Assembly (NCBI RefSeq): GCF_042140245.1
Contig: NZ_CP159483.1
Coordinates: 992,001-1,056,000 of the forward strand
DNA from: MH13 sp042140245
GTDB lineage: Bacteria; Pseudomonadota; Alphaproteobacteria; Rhizobiales; MH13
DNA: 64,000 nt
Direction: 5' to 3'
In this document: positions 8,157 through 17,672 of the stretch, piece after piece
Layout: every line of letters begins with the position of its first letter
Position numbering within the stretch: the first letter of the stretch is position 1
The notes under the pieces: generated by a model
Database searches by the model: none
What the model saw: the letters and a program-made list of their open reading frames with translations, nothing else
Told to the model about the DNA's origin: nothing
Translations under genes and position numbers: made by a program

Positions 8157-8864
8157 TGGATATGTCCTTTCAAGACATTGGAGGGTCGGTGCCAGACCAG
8201 GCTGTGCACCGGCGTTCAATAGGGGAAGAAGCGTGATCGCCTCTCGACCCAGAAGATGACGGAGGTGCTAATAAAGAGGAAATGACAAAGACAGGAAGTT
8301 TCACGCACCCAAACCTCACGCGTCGGTGCGTGCGCGTGATCGTCGTTCACGCGAGCGTGTGGTCGCCGTTATTGAAATAATTGGTCGTTGAAGAGCATGA
8401 TAATTTCAATTTGCCCCCTTCAACCTCGCCTTTTGATGCGAATGCGCCAATTTGCGGGTTGAGCGGTGCCGGAGTTTCTGGCAAAGACCCTCGTGAAAGG
8501 TCAGTGATATTGTCCTAATTTTGGTCGTACACTGATCCAATCACCGGTTTGCCCACGAACAAGGGGTCTGGTGATCTGAACGCTTGACGCTTCCCGCCGC
8601 TGCGGGTCATGTCACGGCGAACACGGTCAAAGGGGGTGTGCCCCCTTATCCGGCAGAGGGCGCTTACCCCGCCCATCGGACTAAAGCCTTCCGCCACTGG
8701 CCATCATGGGTCGGGCGGGCTTGGCACAACAAACACACGGTTGGCGCAGACCAACGAGCCGCACCAAGGTGCGACCCGGCCTGCGCCCTACGCTCCTCGT
8801 CGTTTTGCTCACACTGAGCCAGACGCGCGACAAAAGGGAGCGGAAAACGGGAAGGATGAGGACC
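8157..8864. other. 708-bp intergenic leader region between divergent bufA and gltB, rich in inverted repeats
   Basis: No convincing gene is visible. The region must hold the promoters of bufA (leftward) and gltB (rightward). Dyads seen: ACGCACC (8303-8309) with GGTGCGT (8325-8331); CGCGTGA (8333-8339) with TCACGCG (8347-8353); ATTGAAAT (8371-8378) with ATTTCAAT (8403-8410); AAGGGGG-TGTG-CCCCCTT (8630-8647); and a perfect palindrome CGCACCAAGGTGCG (8760-8773). The CGCACC/GGTGCG half-site thus occurs near both ends. These may be operators or leader-RNA hairpins; none matches an element I can name. Confidence 0.55.
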
Positions 8865-11800
8865 ATGAGCAACCTTCAGGCGCCAGGCCAGAGCGGTAAC
8901 AGCGTGACGCTGATTGATACGCTGGCGAAGGATAAGTCTGCCGTTCCAACCCGTACGCACACCGATTTGCGGGCTGAAGCAGCCAGCCAAGGGCTTTATC
9001 GCCCAACCCATGAACGTGATGCCTGCGGTGTTGGTTTCATCGCCAACATGAAGGGTGAGACCTCGCACCGTATCGTGCGTGATGGCCTTCAAATTCTGGA
9101 AAACCTCACCCATCGCGGTGCCGTGGGGGCTGACCCGTTGATGGGTGATGGCGCCGGCATGCTTCTGCAAAAGCCAGATGCGTTTTTCCGAGAGGAAATG
9201 GGCAAACAAAGTGTGGAGCTACCAGCCACCGAAGACTATGCGGTCGGCTTCCTGTTTATGCCGCAGGACGATGCGCTGCGCGCGCGTTGTGAAGAGGTTG
9301 TGGAGTCCGTCATCGCGGCTGAGGGTCAGGTGCTTCTTGGCTGGCGTGATGTGCCGGTGGACAATTCATGTCTGTCGCAAGCGCCAGATATTCGGGCCTC
9401 CGAGCCTGTGCATCGCCAGGTTTTCATCGGTCGTGGCGACACCACGCCCGGCGGTGATGATTTTGAGCGTCGCTTGTTCATTCTGCGCAAGGTTATCTCC
9501 AACACCATTTATGGCGGCATTGCCTCAGGCGAGCAGTTCTACATTGTCTCACTGTCTTCGCGCACCATCGTCTACAAGGGCATGTTCCTTGCCTATCAGT
9601 TGGGCGCCTATTTCAAGGACCTTTCGGACGAGCGCTTCACATCCTCGCTTGCCCTGGTGCACCAGCGCTTTTCGACCAACACATTCCCATCTTGGAAGCT
9701 TGCCCACCCCTACCGGATGGTGGCGCACAATGGTGAAATCAACACGCTGCGCGGCAACGTCAACTGGATGGCGGCCCGCCAAGCTTCCGTGGACTCTGAG
9801 CTTTTCGGTAACGACATCTCCAAGCTCTGGCCGATTTCCTATGAAGGTCAGTCCGACACCGCTTGTTTCGACAATGCGCTGGAGTTTCTCTTCATGGGTG
9901 GCTACCCCATGCATCACGCCGTGATGATGCTGGTGCCCGAAGCGTGGTCTGGCAACCAGGTTATGGATGACGAGCGCAAGGCCTTTTACGAGTACCATGC
10001 GGCCCTGATGGAGCCATGGGATGGACCGGCGGCGGTTGCCTTCACCGATGGCCGGATGATCGGCGCGACGCTGGATCGCAATGGTCTGCGCCCGGCGCGT
10101 TATCTCGTCACCGATGACGGCGATATCCTGATGGCGTCCGAAGCTGGAACGCTTGAGGTGCCTGAAGAAAAGATCGTTGAGAAATGGCGCTTGCAGCCTG
10201 GCAAAATGCTGTTGGTCGATCTTGAGGGTCAGCGCATCATTTCTGATGAAGATATCAAGCATGAGCTTGCCACGGCCAACCCTTATGCCGACTGGGTGAA
10301 GAAAACCCAGATCGTGCTGGAAGATCTCAAGCCTGTTGAAGCGCGTCCCTCACGCGCTGATGTGTCTTTGCTCGACCGTCAGCAGGCCTTTGGTTACACG
10401 CAGGAAGACCTGAAAATCCTGCTCGCGCCGATGGCAATCACCGGCCAGGAAGCGCTGGGTTCTATGGGAACCGACACGCCACTGTCGGCGCTCTCGGATA
10501 AGTCGAAGTTGCTCTACACCTATTTCAAGCAGAACTTCGCGCAGGTCACCAACCCGCCGATTGATCCGATCCGCGAGGAGCTGGTGATGAGCCTGGTCTC
10601 GTTCATTGGCCCACGACCGAACCTGTTCGATCTGGAAGGTCTGTCGCGTCGCAAGCGGCTGGAAGTGCGCCAACCGATCCTCACCAATGAGGATTTGGAG
10701 AAAATCCGCTCCATCTCGCTGTACGAGGACCGTTTCGAGACGAAGACGCTCAACATGACGTATGAGTCAGCCCGTGGTGCGGCTGGCATGCGCGAAGCGC
10801 TGACAATGCTGTGCGAGCGGGCTGAAGCTGCTGTGCGCGGCAGCTACAACATCATCATTCTATCCGACCGGATGGTTGGCCCTGACCGCATTCCGATGCC
10901 GGCGCTTTTGGCGACAGCAGCCGTTCACAATCATCTCATTCGCAAGGGTCTCCGCACCTCCGTCGGCCTGGTGGTCGAAACCGGTGAAGCACGCGAAGTG
11001 CATCACTTTGCCTGTCTTGCAGGTTATGGTGCGGAAGCCATCAACCCATATCTGGCGTTTGAAACGCTGGCCGACATGCATGCCAAGGAACTCTTCCCTG
11101 ACGTTGTCGACAAATACGAAGTGGTCGAGCGCTACATCAAATCCATCGGCAAAGGCTTGTTGAAGGTGATGTCCAAAATGGGCATCTCAACCTATCAGTC
11201 CTATTGCGGCGCGCAGATCTTTGATGCTGTGGGCCTCGGCCAAGCCTTCATCGATGAGTTCTTCTTTGGCACCGCGTCCATGGTGGGCGGCGTTGGTTTG
11301 GATGAAGTGGCGCGTGAAAGTGTGGAACGTCATTTCGATGCGTTCTCCGATGATCCAACGCTCGCGCACAACCTGGCTGTTGGTGGGGAGTACATGTTCC
11401 GCCAGCGCGGCGAGGATCACATGTGGACGCCCGACATCGTGGCGAACATGCAGCACGCCGTGCGCGGTAACGTGCCTGAGAAGTGGGACGAGTACGCCAA
11501 AGCCGTGAATGCGGAGAATGGCCGCTTCACGATGCGTGGTCAGTTCCGCATCAAGAACGCTGATGAGATCGGCACGACACCCATCGCGCTGGATGAAGTG
11601 GAGTCAGCTGAAGAGATCGTAAAGCGTTTCTCCACCGGTGCGATGTCGTTCGGATCGATCAGTCGTGAGGCCCATGAAACGCTGGCGATTGCGATGAACG
11701 CGATTGGCGGCAAATCCAACACCGGTGAAGGTGGCGAGGAAGTGGAACGCTTCACGCCGATGCCCGACGGTCGCTCGAAACGCTCGGCGATCAAACAAGT

Positions 11801-13601
11801 CGCGTCGGGCCGGTTTGGTGTGACGACCGAATATCTGGTCAACGCTGACATGATCCAAATTAAGGTCGCTCAGGGCGCCAAGCCTGGTGAAGGTGGGCAG
11901 TTGCCAGGCCATAAAGTGGATGCGGTGATCGCCAAGGTGCGTCACTCAACGCAGGGCGTAGGTCTGATTTCCCCGCCGCCACACCATGACATCTATTCGA
12001 TTGAAGATTTGGCGCAGCTGATTTTCGATCTGAAGAACACCAACCCTGCCGCTGATATCTCGGTGAAGCTGGTGTCGGAAGTCGGCGTCGGCACAGTGGC
12101 TGCCGGCGTTGCCAAGGCACGCGCGGACCACATCACCGTCTCCGGTTTTGAAGGTGGGACCGGTGCCTCTCCGCTCACCTCTATCAAGCACGCCGGTGCG
12201 CCATGGGAGCTTGGCTTGGCCGAGACGCAGCAGACGCTGATCACCAACGGTCTGCGCTCGCGTATCGCTTTGCAGGTGGATGGTGGATTGCGCACAGGAC
12301 GCGATGTCGTCATCGGCGCGCTTCTTGGCGCGGATGAGTTTGGTTTCTCCACCGCGCCGTTGATTGCTGCCGGATGCATCATGATGCGCAAGTGTCATCT
12401 CAACACTTGCCCCGTCGGTATCGCGACGCAAGACCCCGTGCTGCGCAAACGCTTCAAGGGCACGCCGGAGCATGTGATCAACTTCTTCTTCTTTGTGGCC
12501 GAAGAAGTGCGGGCCATGATGGCCGAACTTGGCATCAAGAAGTTTGATGATCTGGTGGGTCGTTCCGACTGGCTCGATAAAGATGCCGCGATCGATCATT
12601 GGAAGGCACAAGGCCTCGATTTCACTCGGCTGTTCTGGAAGCCGGATGCTGAGCCAGAGGATATCCGCTGGACGCAGCTTCAAAAACATCCAATTGACGA
12701 TGTTCTTGATCGCAAGCTTATCGAGTTGGCCCAGCCTGCACTGGATGACAAAACGCCGGTGCAGATTGATCTGCCGGTGAAGAATGTCGACCGTTCTGTT
12801 GGTGCGATGCTCTCGGGCGAAGTGGCCAAGCGCTACGGGTACAAAGGCCTGCGCGATGACACCATCGCCATCAAGCTCTCAGGTACGGCCGGTCAAAGCT
12901 TTGGTGCCTTTGTCGCCAGCGGTGTGACCATCGATCTGGTGGGTGACGGCAACGACTATGTCGGCAAGGGTCTTTGTGGGGGTCGCTTGGTCGTGCGTCC
13001 ACCTGAAAACACCCGCATCACGCCGGAGAAGTCGATCATCATCGGCAACACGGCCCTTTATGGTGCGGTGAAGGGCGAGTGCTACTTCCAGGGCATCGCA
13101 GGCGAGCGCTTTGGCGTGCGCAACTCCGGTGCCGTTGCCGTCGTGGAAGGCTGTGGCGATCATGGCTGCGAATACATGACAGGCGGTGTGATCGTTGTGC
13201 TGGGCGAAACCGGTCGCAACTTTGCCGCCGGCATGTCCGGTGGCATTGCCTATGTGCTTGATGAGCACAAGCTGTTCGCAGCACGTTGCAATCTGGCGAT
13301 GGTCGAGCTGGAACCGGTACCTGAAGAAGATGATCTGATGGAAAAGCTCCATCACCATGGCGGTGACCTGGAGAGCAAAGGTCGTGTGGACCTTTCCTCC
13401 GACATGACCCGTTTTGATGAGGAGCGTCTGTTCCAGTTGGTCACTAACCATGCCCGCTACACAGGCTCAGAGCGTGCCAAGATGATCCTGGATGATTGGG
13501 ACACTTACCGCCCGATGTTCGTGAAGGTGATGCCTGTGGAGTACCGCCGCGCGCTGGAAGAGATGGAAGCCATGCAGCTGCAAGGCGTGGCGGCGGAATA
13601 A
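8865..13601 (+). CDS. gltB: Glutamate synthase (NADPH) large subunit
   Basis: This 1578-residue protein makes two glutamates from glutamine and 2-oxoglutarate, working with GltD in ammonia assimilation. A short propeptide precedes the catalytic Cys of the class-II amidotransferase domain in RDACGVGFIANMKG (about residue 48). The central and FMN-binding synthase domains follow; GGKSNTGEGGEE and the HLNTCPVGIATQDP cysteine cluster for the 3Fe-4S centre are both visible. The C-terminal GXGXG beta-helix contains GDHGCEYMTGG. The open frame extends upstream to 8706, but the sequence before 8856 does not look like GltB. ATG 8865 follows GATGAGGA; ATG 8856, nine bases earlier, is an alternative. It is followed 23 bp later by gltD. 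Confidence 0.96.
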   Translation: MSNLQAPGQSGNSVTLIDTLAKDKSAVPTRTHTDLRAEAASQGLYRPTHERDACGVGFIANMKGETSHRIVRDGLQILENLTHRGAVGADPLMGDGAGMLLQKPDAFFREEMGKQSVELPATEDYAVGFLFMPQDDALRARCEEVVESVIAAEGQVLLGWRDVPVDNSCLSQAPDIRASEPVHRQVFIGRGDTTPGGDDFERRLFILRKVISNTIYGGIASGEQFYIVSLSSRTIVYKGMFLAYQLGAYFKDLSDERFTSSLALVHQRFSTNTFPSWKLAHPYRMVAHNGEINTLRGNVNWMAARQASVDSELFGNDISKLWPISYEGQSDTACFDNALEFLFMGGYPMHHAVMMLVPEAWSGNQVMDDERKAFYEYHAALMEPWDGPAAVAFTDGRMIGATLDRNGLRPARYLVTDDGDILMASEAGTLEVPEEKIVEKWRLQPGKMLLVDLEGQRIISDEDIKHELATANPYADWVKKTQIVLEDLKPVEARPSRADVSLLDRQQAFGYTQEDLKILLAPMAITGQEALGSMGTDTPLSALSDKSKLLYTYFKQNFAQVTNPPIDPIREELVMSLVSFIGPRPNLFDLEGLSRRKRLEVRQPILTNEDLEKIRSISLYEDRFETKTLNMTYESARGAAGMREALTMLCERAEAAVRGSYNIIILSDRMVGPDRIPMPALLATAAVHNHLIRKGLRTSVGLVVETGEAREVHHFACLAGYGAEAINPYLAFETLADMHAKELFPDVVDKYEVVERYIKSIGKGLLKVMSKMGISTYQSYCGAQIFDAVGLGQAFIDEFFFGTASMVGGVGLDEVARESVERHFDAFSDDPTLAHNLAVGGEYMFRQRGEDHMWTPDIVANMQHAVRGNVPEKWDEYAKAVNAENGRFTMRGQFRIKNADEIGTTPIALDEVESAEEIVKRFSTGAMSFGSISREAHETLAIAMNAIGGKSNTGEGGEEVERFTPMPDGRSKRSAIKQVASGRFGVTTEYLVNADMIQIKVAQGAKPGEGGQLPGHKVDAVIAKVRHSTQGVGLISPPPHHDIYSIEDLAQLIFDLKNTNPAADISVKLVSEVGVGTVAAGVAKARADHITVSGFEGGTGASPLTSIKHAGAPWELGLAETQQTLITNGLRSRIALQVDGGLRTGRDVVIGALLGADEFGFSTAPLIAAGCIMMRKCHLNTCPVGIATQDPVLRKRFKGTPEHVINFFFFVAEEVRAMMAELGIKKFDDLVGRSDWLDKDAAIDHWKAQGLDFTRLFWKPDAEPEDIRWTQLQKHPIDDVLDRKLIELAQPALDDKTPVQIDLPVKNVDRSVGAMLSGEVAKRYGYKGLRDDTIAIKLSGTAGQSFGAFVASGVTIDLVGDGNDYVGKGLCGGRLVVRPPENTRITPEKSIIIGNTALYGAVKGECYFQGIAGERFGVRNSGAVAVVEGCGDHGCEYMTGGVIVVLGETGRNFAAGMSGGIAYVLDEHKLFAARCNLAMVELEPVPEEDDLMEKLHHHGGDLESKGRVDLSSDMTRFDEERLFQLVTNHARYTGSERAKMILDDWDTYRPMFVKVMPVEYRRALEEMEAMQLQGVAAE

Positions 13602-13624
13602 GCCGGACCAAGGAGAACAAGAGT

Positions 13625-15073
13625 ATGGGTAAAGTCACCGGCTTTCTGGAAATTGACCGCCAGGATCTCAAATACCAACCGGCAGGCGACCGCATCCGGC
13701 ACTTCAAGGAGTTCACGCTCCCCATGTCGGAAGCCGATGTGAAAAAACAGGCCGCGCGGTGCATGGACTGTGGCATTCCCTATTGCCACGGCCCGACCGG
13801 CTGCCCGATCCACAACCAGATCCCCGACTGGAACGATCTTGTTTATTCAGGCGACTGGGAAGGCGCGATTGCCGATCTTCACAGCACCAACAATTTCCCT
13901 GAGTTCACTGGCCGTATCTGCCCCGCACCGTGCGAGGAAGCGTGCACGCTAAACCTTGAAAACACGCCGGTTGCCATCAAAACAGTTGAACAGGCGATTG
14001 CGGACAAGGCCTGGGAAAACGGCTGGGTCGCGCCGCAAATACCATCGACCAAAACTGGAAAATCGGTCGCCGTTATCGGCTCTGGACCGGCTGGCATGGC
14101 GGCCGCTCAGCAGCTGGCGCGCGTTGGCCACGATGTTCATGTCTATGAGCGTGAGCCAGATGCAGGTGGTCTGATGCGCTATGGCATCCCGGACTTTAAG
14201 ATGGAAAAGCACCACATTCAGCGCCGCGTTGAGCAGATGGAAGCTGAGGGTGTGACCTTTCACTACAATGCCGCCATCGGCGATGACTCGCGTGGTAAGG
14301 GCATCGCACCAACCGACCTGATGGAAAAGCATGATGCGGTTTTGATTGCCGCCGGTGCGGAGCACCCGCGCGACCCTGAGCTGCCAGGTATGGACCTCAC
14401 CGGCTGCCACTATGCGATGCCCTATCTGGTGCAGCAGAACCGTCGCGTGAACAAAGAAAAGACAATCCCGGAGCCACCCATCCACGCCCAAGGCAAGCAT
14501 GTGGTGGTGATTGGTGGCGGTGATACGGCGTCCGATTGTATCGGCACGTCAATCCGCCAAGGGTGTCTGTCTGTGACGCAGCTTGATATTCGTCCCATTC
14601 CTCCTGTGCTGGAAGACAAGCTGAACATCTGGCCCTATTGGCCAACCAAGTTCCGCACATCCTCTTCGCAGGCTGAAGGTGCAGAGCGCGAGTTTTCCGC
14701 TGCGACCCTTGGCATTAAGGGCGATGAAGACGGCAAAGTGGTTGGTGTGGAATGCGCCCGCGTGGATGAGAAGCGTGTGCCGATTGATGGCACAGAATTT
14801 GTGCTGCGTGCTGATCTTGTTCTTATCGCCATTGGTTTTTCTGGCCCGAAGAAAAATGGCATTGCTGATGCTTTTGGTGCTGAGCTTGCCCGTGACCGCC
14901 GCGACAATATTCTTGCCAATGATGATGACTACAAGACATCGATAGATGGGCTTTATGTTGCCGGTGATATCCGCCGTGGACAGTCCCTGGTGGTTTGGGC
15001 GATCCGTGAAGGCCGCCAAGCCGCCCGCGCCATCGATCTGGATCTAATGGGCGAGACGACACTGCCGCGCTAA
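13625..15073 (+). CDS. gltD: Glutamate synthase (NADPH) small subunit
   Basis: The ATG at 13625, with AAGGAG just upstream, gives 482 residues. The N-terminal region binds two 4Fe-4S clusters (RCMDCGIPYCHGPTGCPIHN and GRICPAPCEEAC). It is followed by an FAD-binding motif (VAVIGSGPAGMAAAQQL, about 145-160) and an NADPH-binding motif (VVVIGGGDTASDCIG, about 290). GltD passes electrons from NADPH to the FMN and Fe-S centres of GltB. It is co-transcribed with gltB and closed by a strong hairpin terminator 32 bp downstream. Length and motifs are fully typical. Confidence 0.96.
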   Translation: MGKVTGFLEIDRQDLKYQPAGDRIRHFKEFTLPMSEADVKKQAARCMDCGIPYCHGPTGCPIHNQIPDWNDLVYSGDWEGAIADLHSTNNFPEFTGRICPAPCEEACTLNLENTPVAIKTVEQAIADKAWENGWVAPQIPSTKTGKSVAVIGSGPAGMAAAQQLARVGHDVHVYEREPDAGGLMRYGIPDFKMEKHHIQRRVEQMEAEGVTFHYNAAIGDDSRGKGIAPTDLMEKHDAVLIAAGAEHPRDPELPGMDLTGCHYAMPYLVQQNRRVNKEKTIPEPPIHAQGKHVVVIGGGDTASDCIGTSIRQGCLSVTQLDIRPIPPVLEDKLNIWPYWPTKFRTSSSQAEGAEREFSAATLGIKGDEDGKVVGVECARVDEKRVPIDGTEFVLRADLVLIAIGFSGPKKNGIADAFGAELARDRRDNILANDDDYKTSIDGLYVAGDIRRGQSLVVWAIREGRQAARAIDLDLMGETTLPR

Positions 15074-15104
15074 CGGCGCGTTGCATTAGGCCTATCAGCC
15101 AAAC

Positions 15105-15142
15105 AAAAAGCCGCCATGCTGGAATGAGCATGGCGGCTTTTT
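15105..15142. terminator. Rho-independent terminator of gltBD
   Basis: AAAAAGCCGCCATGCT (15105-15120), loop GGAATG and AGCATGGCGGCTTTTT (15127-15142) form a perfect 16-bp stem ending in a T-run. The flanking A and T runs make it work in both directions, so it can also stop leftward transcription coming from the 15170 gene. Confidence 0.95.
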
Positions 15143-15169
15143 ATGTGACTTGGAGATGCTGGAAGCGCT

Positions 15170-16339
15170 CTAGCTGCCGGAGCCCTCGGGCCAGGCAAAG
15201 GAGTCGGCCCGTCCTGGCGGCGGCGCCGCCGCAGCGCCTTGCAACAGGCGTGCACGTGTTTCGGGCTCTTCAGGCAGAACCTCGCTTGGATCACGAACGA
15301 GTGTTGCCGTTGGGTCGGCAAAGCCTGACGTCATGAGGATGGTCGGGCCAATCCCATCGGCGGAGAGGTTGCTGCCCTCGAACACCACAGACGAGACTTC
15401 TGGTTCTGGGCCGACTTGACCATCGCGCGGCACGAACCGTTCGACAAAATGGGCGAATTTTTCGCGGCCTGCACGGTTGAAGAAGATGCCGTCGGCCCGA
15501 CGCAGGTTCTCGACTTGGCCCGCCATGTTGGGGCCAGCGCGTGTGTAGTTGCCAGCAAGGTCTGCAAATCCGGCGTAAACGCTGACGAAGCGCGCGCGCG
15601 TTGGCGCCACGGCCTCTTCCACCACTTGGTTGATCAGCCGAATGTCCTCATCCAGCGCTGGATCGCCCATAGGCGGCAGGCCGACGAAGATCACAGGGTA
15701 GCCCTCGGTGACCAATGTGAGGGCGAAGCTTGAGACACGGTTGCGATAGACATCACGCCACGCGGTCGTTCCAAATGCATAGATGCGCTCGCCATCAATC
15801 AAAGAGCGGCGGTCGCTGTAGCCAATGGCAACCGCGATCGCACCGATTTGGGTGTAATCGTCCAGGCGACGAAGCGCTTCGGTGTTCCAGTTGAACTCTT
15901 CCAGGTTGGTCATCCCGCTGCCTGGGATCGAGGCGCCTTCGGCAGCGATCAACCGGTCACCATCAAAGCGATCCACCAGTCCTTCGCGTAACTGATCAGC
16001 GAATTCATCGCCTAGCGTCACGACCGTGATCGCATCTGGGTCTTTGGGTGGCGGTAAGTCGATGATCGGCGCCACTTCCAGTTCCGGCTGCGGGAGAAGG
16101 CGCGTCTGGCGCTGCGGTTCAAAGCGGAAAATGCGGAAGAGGCCGCCACGATTGCCACCTGATCTGGCACCAGAGCCATCCGGCTGACTGGGCAATACGA
16201 TGGCGCTGGGATCATCTTGCCTCCATGTCTGCGCTTTAGCGCTGTCGGCGGCCATCAGCGGTGCGCCAATGGCCAACACCGCAGCGACTGCCAGGGCTTT
16301 TATGGGCGTGTCGCAACGCAAAAGGGGAACCACTCTCAT
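15170..16339 (-). CDS. DUF459-type SGNH/GDSL hydrolase-fold exported protein
   Basis: This 389-residue protein begins with a signal peptide (ALAVAAVLAIGAPLMA...AKA, about residues 14-36). A low-complexity Pro/Gln/Arg linker follows, then a region resembling DUF459: ITVVTLGDEFADQLREGL stands where the GDSL block would be, followed by VAIGYSDRR, a VIFVGLPPMGDP block and YVRFVSVYAGFAD. The usual catalytic Ser of GDS is replaced in 'LGDEFAD', so catalytic activity is uncertain. It lies upstream of the bidirectional terminator and just downstream of the lytic transglycosylase gene, a pairing common in Rhizobiales and consistent with a periplasmic cell-wall role. That role is inference from context. 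Confidence 0.72.
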   Translation of the reverse strand: MRVVPLLRCDTPIKALAVAAVLAIGAPLMAADSAKAQTWRQDDPSAIVLPSQPDGSGARSGGNRGGLFRIFRFEPQRQTRLLPQPELEVAPIIDLPPPKDPDAITVVTLGDEFADQLREGLVDRFDGDRLIAAEGASIPGSGMTNLEEFNWNTEALRRLDDYTQIGAIAVAIGYSDRRSLIDGERIYAFGTTAWRDVYRNRVSSFALTLVTEGYPVIFVGLPPMGDPALDEDIRLINQVVEEAVAPTRARFVSVYAGFADLAGNYTRAGPNMAGQVENLRRADGIFFNRAGREKFAHFVERFVPRDGQVGPEPEVSSVVFEGSNLSADGIGPTILMTSGFADPTATLVRDPSEVLPEEPETRARLLQGAAAAPPPGRADSFAWPEGSGS

Positions 16340-16409
16340 GGATCCCCTTTAGCACAGGCTTATCAGTGAAAAAAAGGCGCTCTTGTCAGGTCTCCACCAG
16401 GCGCTGAGA

Positions 16410-17624
16410 CTATCCTCCCAGGCGCCCGAGCAAGGCGGTTGAAGCATAGCCGTCAGGCGTCAGGCCAATAGAGGCCTGGAACCCGCGAACGGCACCACGT
16501 GTCATTGGGCCAACGCGCCCATCCACGCCGCCGGTTGAGAACCCTCGCTGGGTCAAAAGACGCTGCATCTGCTCCACCTGAGCGCGTGTGAGCGGCTGCG
16601 AGTCACGCGGCCAAGCAGACTGGAAGCCACCGAGTCCTTTCAAGCGGTCGGCAAGATGACCAACCGCTAGCGCGTAGCTGTCGGCATTGTTGTAACGCTT
16701 GATGACTTCGAAGTTGTGCAGCATCAGAAAGGCTGGCCCGCCGGACCCGGCCGGTGCGACGAGCCTGGCCTGGTCATTCGGGCGTGGAAACTGCCGATCC
16801 CCAGTGCGCACGATTCCCATCTGCTGCCACTGCGCTAAGGAGCGCTGCGTGGATTCGTCGGCATAGCGCCAGTCGAACCCTTGTGGGATGCGTACCTCAT
16901 AGCCCCAGGTATGGCCGGGGACCCAGCCGGATGCACGAAGATAGTTGGCTGTGGAGTAGAGCGCATCAGGGACGTTTTGCCAGATGTCTGAGCGACCATC
17001 GCCGTCATAGTCCGCTGAATGGGCGAGATAGGTGGTGGGAATGAACTGTGTGTGGCCCATCGCGCCAGCCCAGCTGCCATACATGTTGCCGGCCGTGGTA
17101 TCGCCGCGCTGGAGAATTTGCAGCGCCGCCAAGAGCTGCTCATGGCCGAACCGGCGACGGTCGTCGTCCGCATAGGCCAGTGTTGCCAGCGAACGGATGA
17201 CCGGTTTCACGATGTTCTGGTTTTGCAGGACCGCCCCGTAGGACAACTCCATGCCCCATATGGCCACCACCACGAATTTGGAGACACCCGTTGCTTGCTC
17301 AATACGGTCGAGCGCAACGGCGTGCTCGCGCAGCACGTCTTGGCCGGTCGAAACGCGCCTGGACGACACCGCGCTGTCCAAATACTCCCAAATGGGACGA
17401 ACAAATTCCGGCTGGTAGCGCGCCGATTGCAGCACGCTGTCATCCGGTGAGGTCACACCGGAGAAGGCTTGGGCAAGCACAGCATCTGAAATGCCAGCAC
17501 GGCGAGCCTCAGCTTGAAATTGTGCAAGCCAGTTCTGGAAAGCAGCGTCAGCCCGCACGGTGGTTGGCGCTACCATAAGGCTGGCGCACACGGCCAAAAA
17601 ACCAGCAAAAACAAAGCGGATCAT
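16410..17624 (-). CDS. MltB-type lytic murein transglycosylase with C-terminal peptidoglycan-binding domain
   Basis: The ATG at 17624 gives 404 residues beginning with a signal peptide (MIRFVFAGFLAVCASLMVAPTTVRA). The SLT_2/MltB catalytic domain follows: the catalytic Glu lies in AIWGMELSYG (about residue 125), with AMGHTQFIPTTYL and YDGDGRSDIW further on. Residues from about 345 to the end form a PG_binding_1 domain (QMQRLLTQRGF...VDGRVGPMTRGAVRGFQ). Such enzymes cleave the MurNAc-GlcNAc bond and leave 1,6-anhydro ends in the periplasm. The reading frame is open 11 codons further upstream (to 17657), but a start there would put charged residues in front of the signal peptide. It is upstream of the SGNH gene on the same strand. 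Confidence 0.92.
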   Translation of the reverse strand: MIRFVFAGFLAVCASLMVAPTTVRADAAFQNWLAQFQAEARRAGISDAVLAQAFSGVTSPDDSVLQSARYQPEFVRPIWEYLDSAVSSRRVSTGQDVLREHAVALDRIEQATGVSKFVVVAIWGMELSYGAVLQNQNIVKPVIRSLATLAYADDDRRRFGHEQLLAALQILQRGDTTAGNMYGSWAGAMGHTQFIPTTYLAHSADYDGDGRSDIWQNVPDALYSTANYLRASGWVPGHTWGYEVRIPQGFDWRYADESTQRSLAQWQQMGIVRTGDRQFPRPNDQARLVAPAGSGGPAFLMLHNFEVIKRYNNADSYALAVGHLADRLKGLGGFQSAWPRDSQPLTRAQVEQMQRLLTQRGFSTGGVDGRVGPMTRGAVRGFQASIGLTPDGYASTALLGRLGG

Positions 17625-17672
17625 GGTCGATTCCTCATTCAATCGCGCGTCCCTCACGCCGCGCGAAACAGA

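Noticed and set aside
8706..8855. Upstream extension of gltB by about 50 residues
   Set aside because: Conservation with GltB begins near residue 100 of the extended frame, a ribosome-binding site precedes the later ATGs, and the extension reads like leader DNA with a palindrome at 8760-8773.
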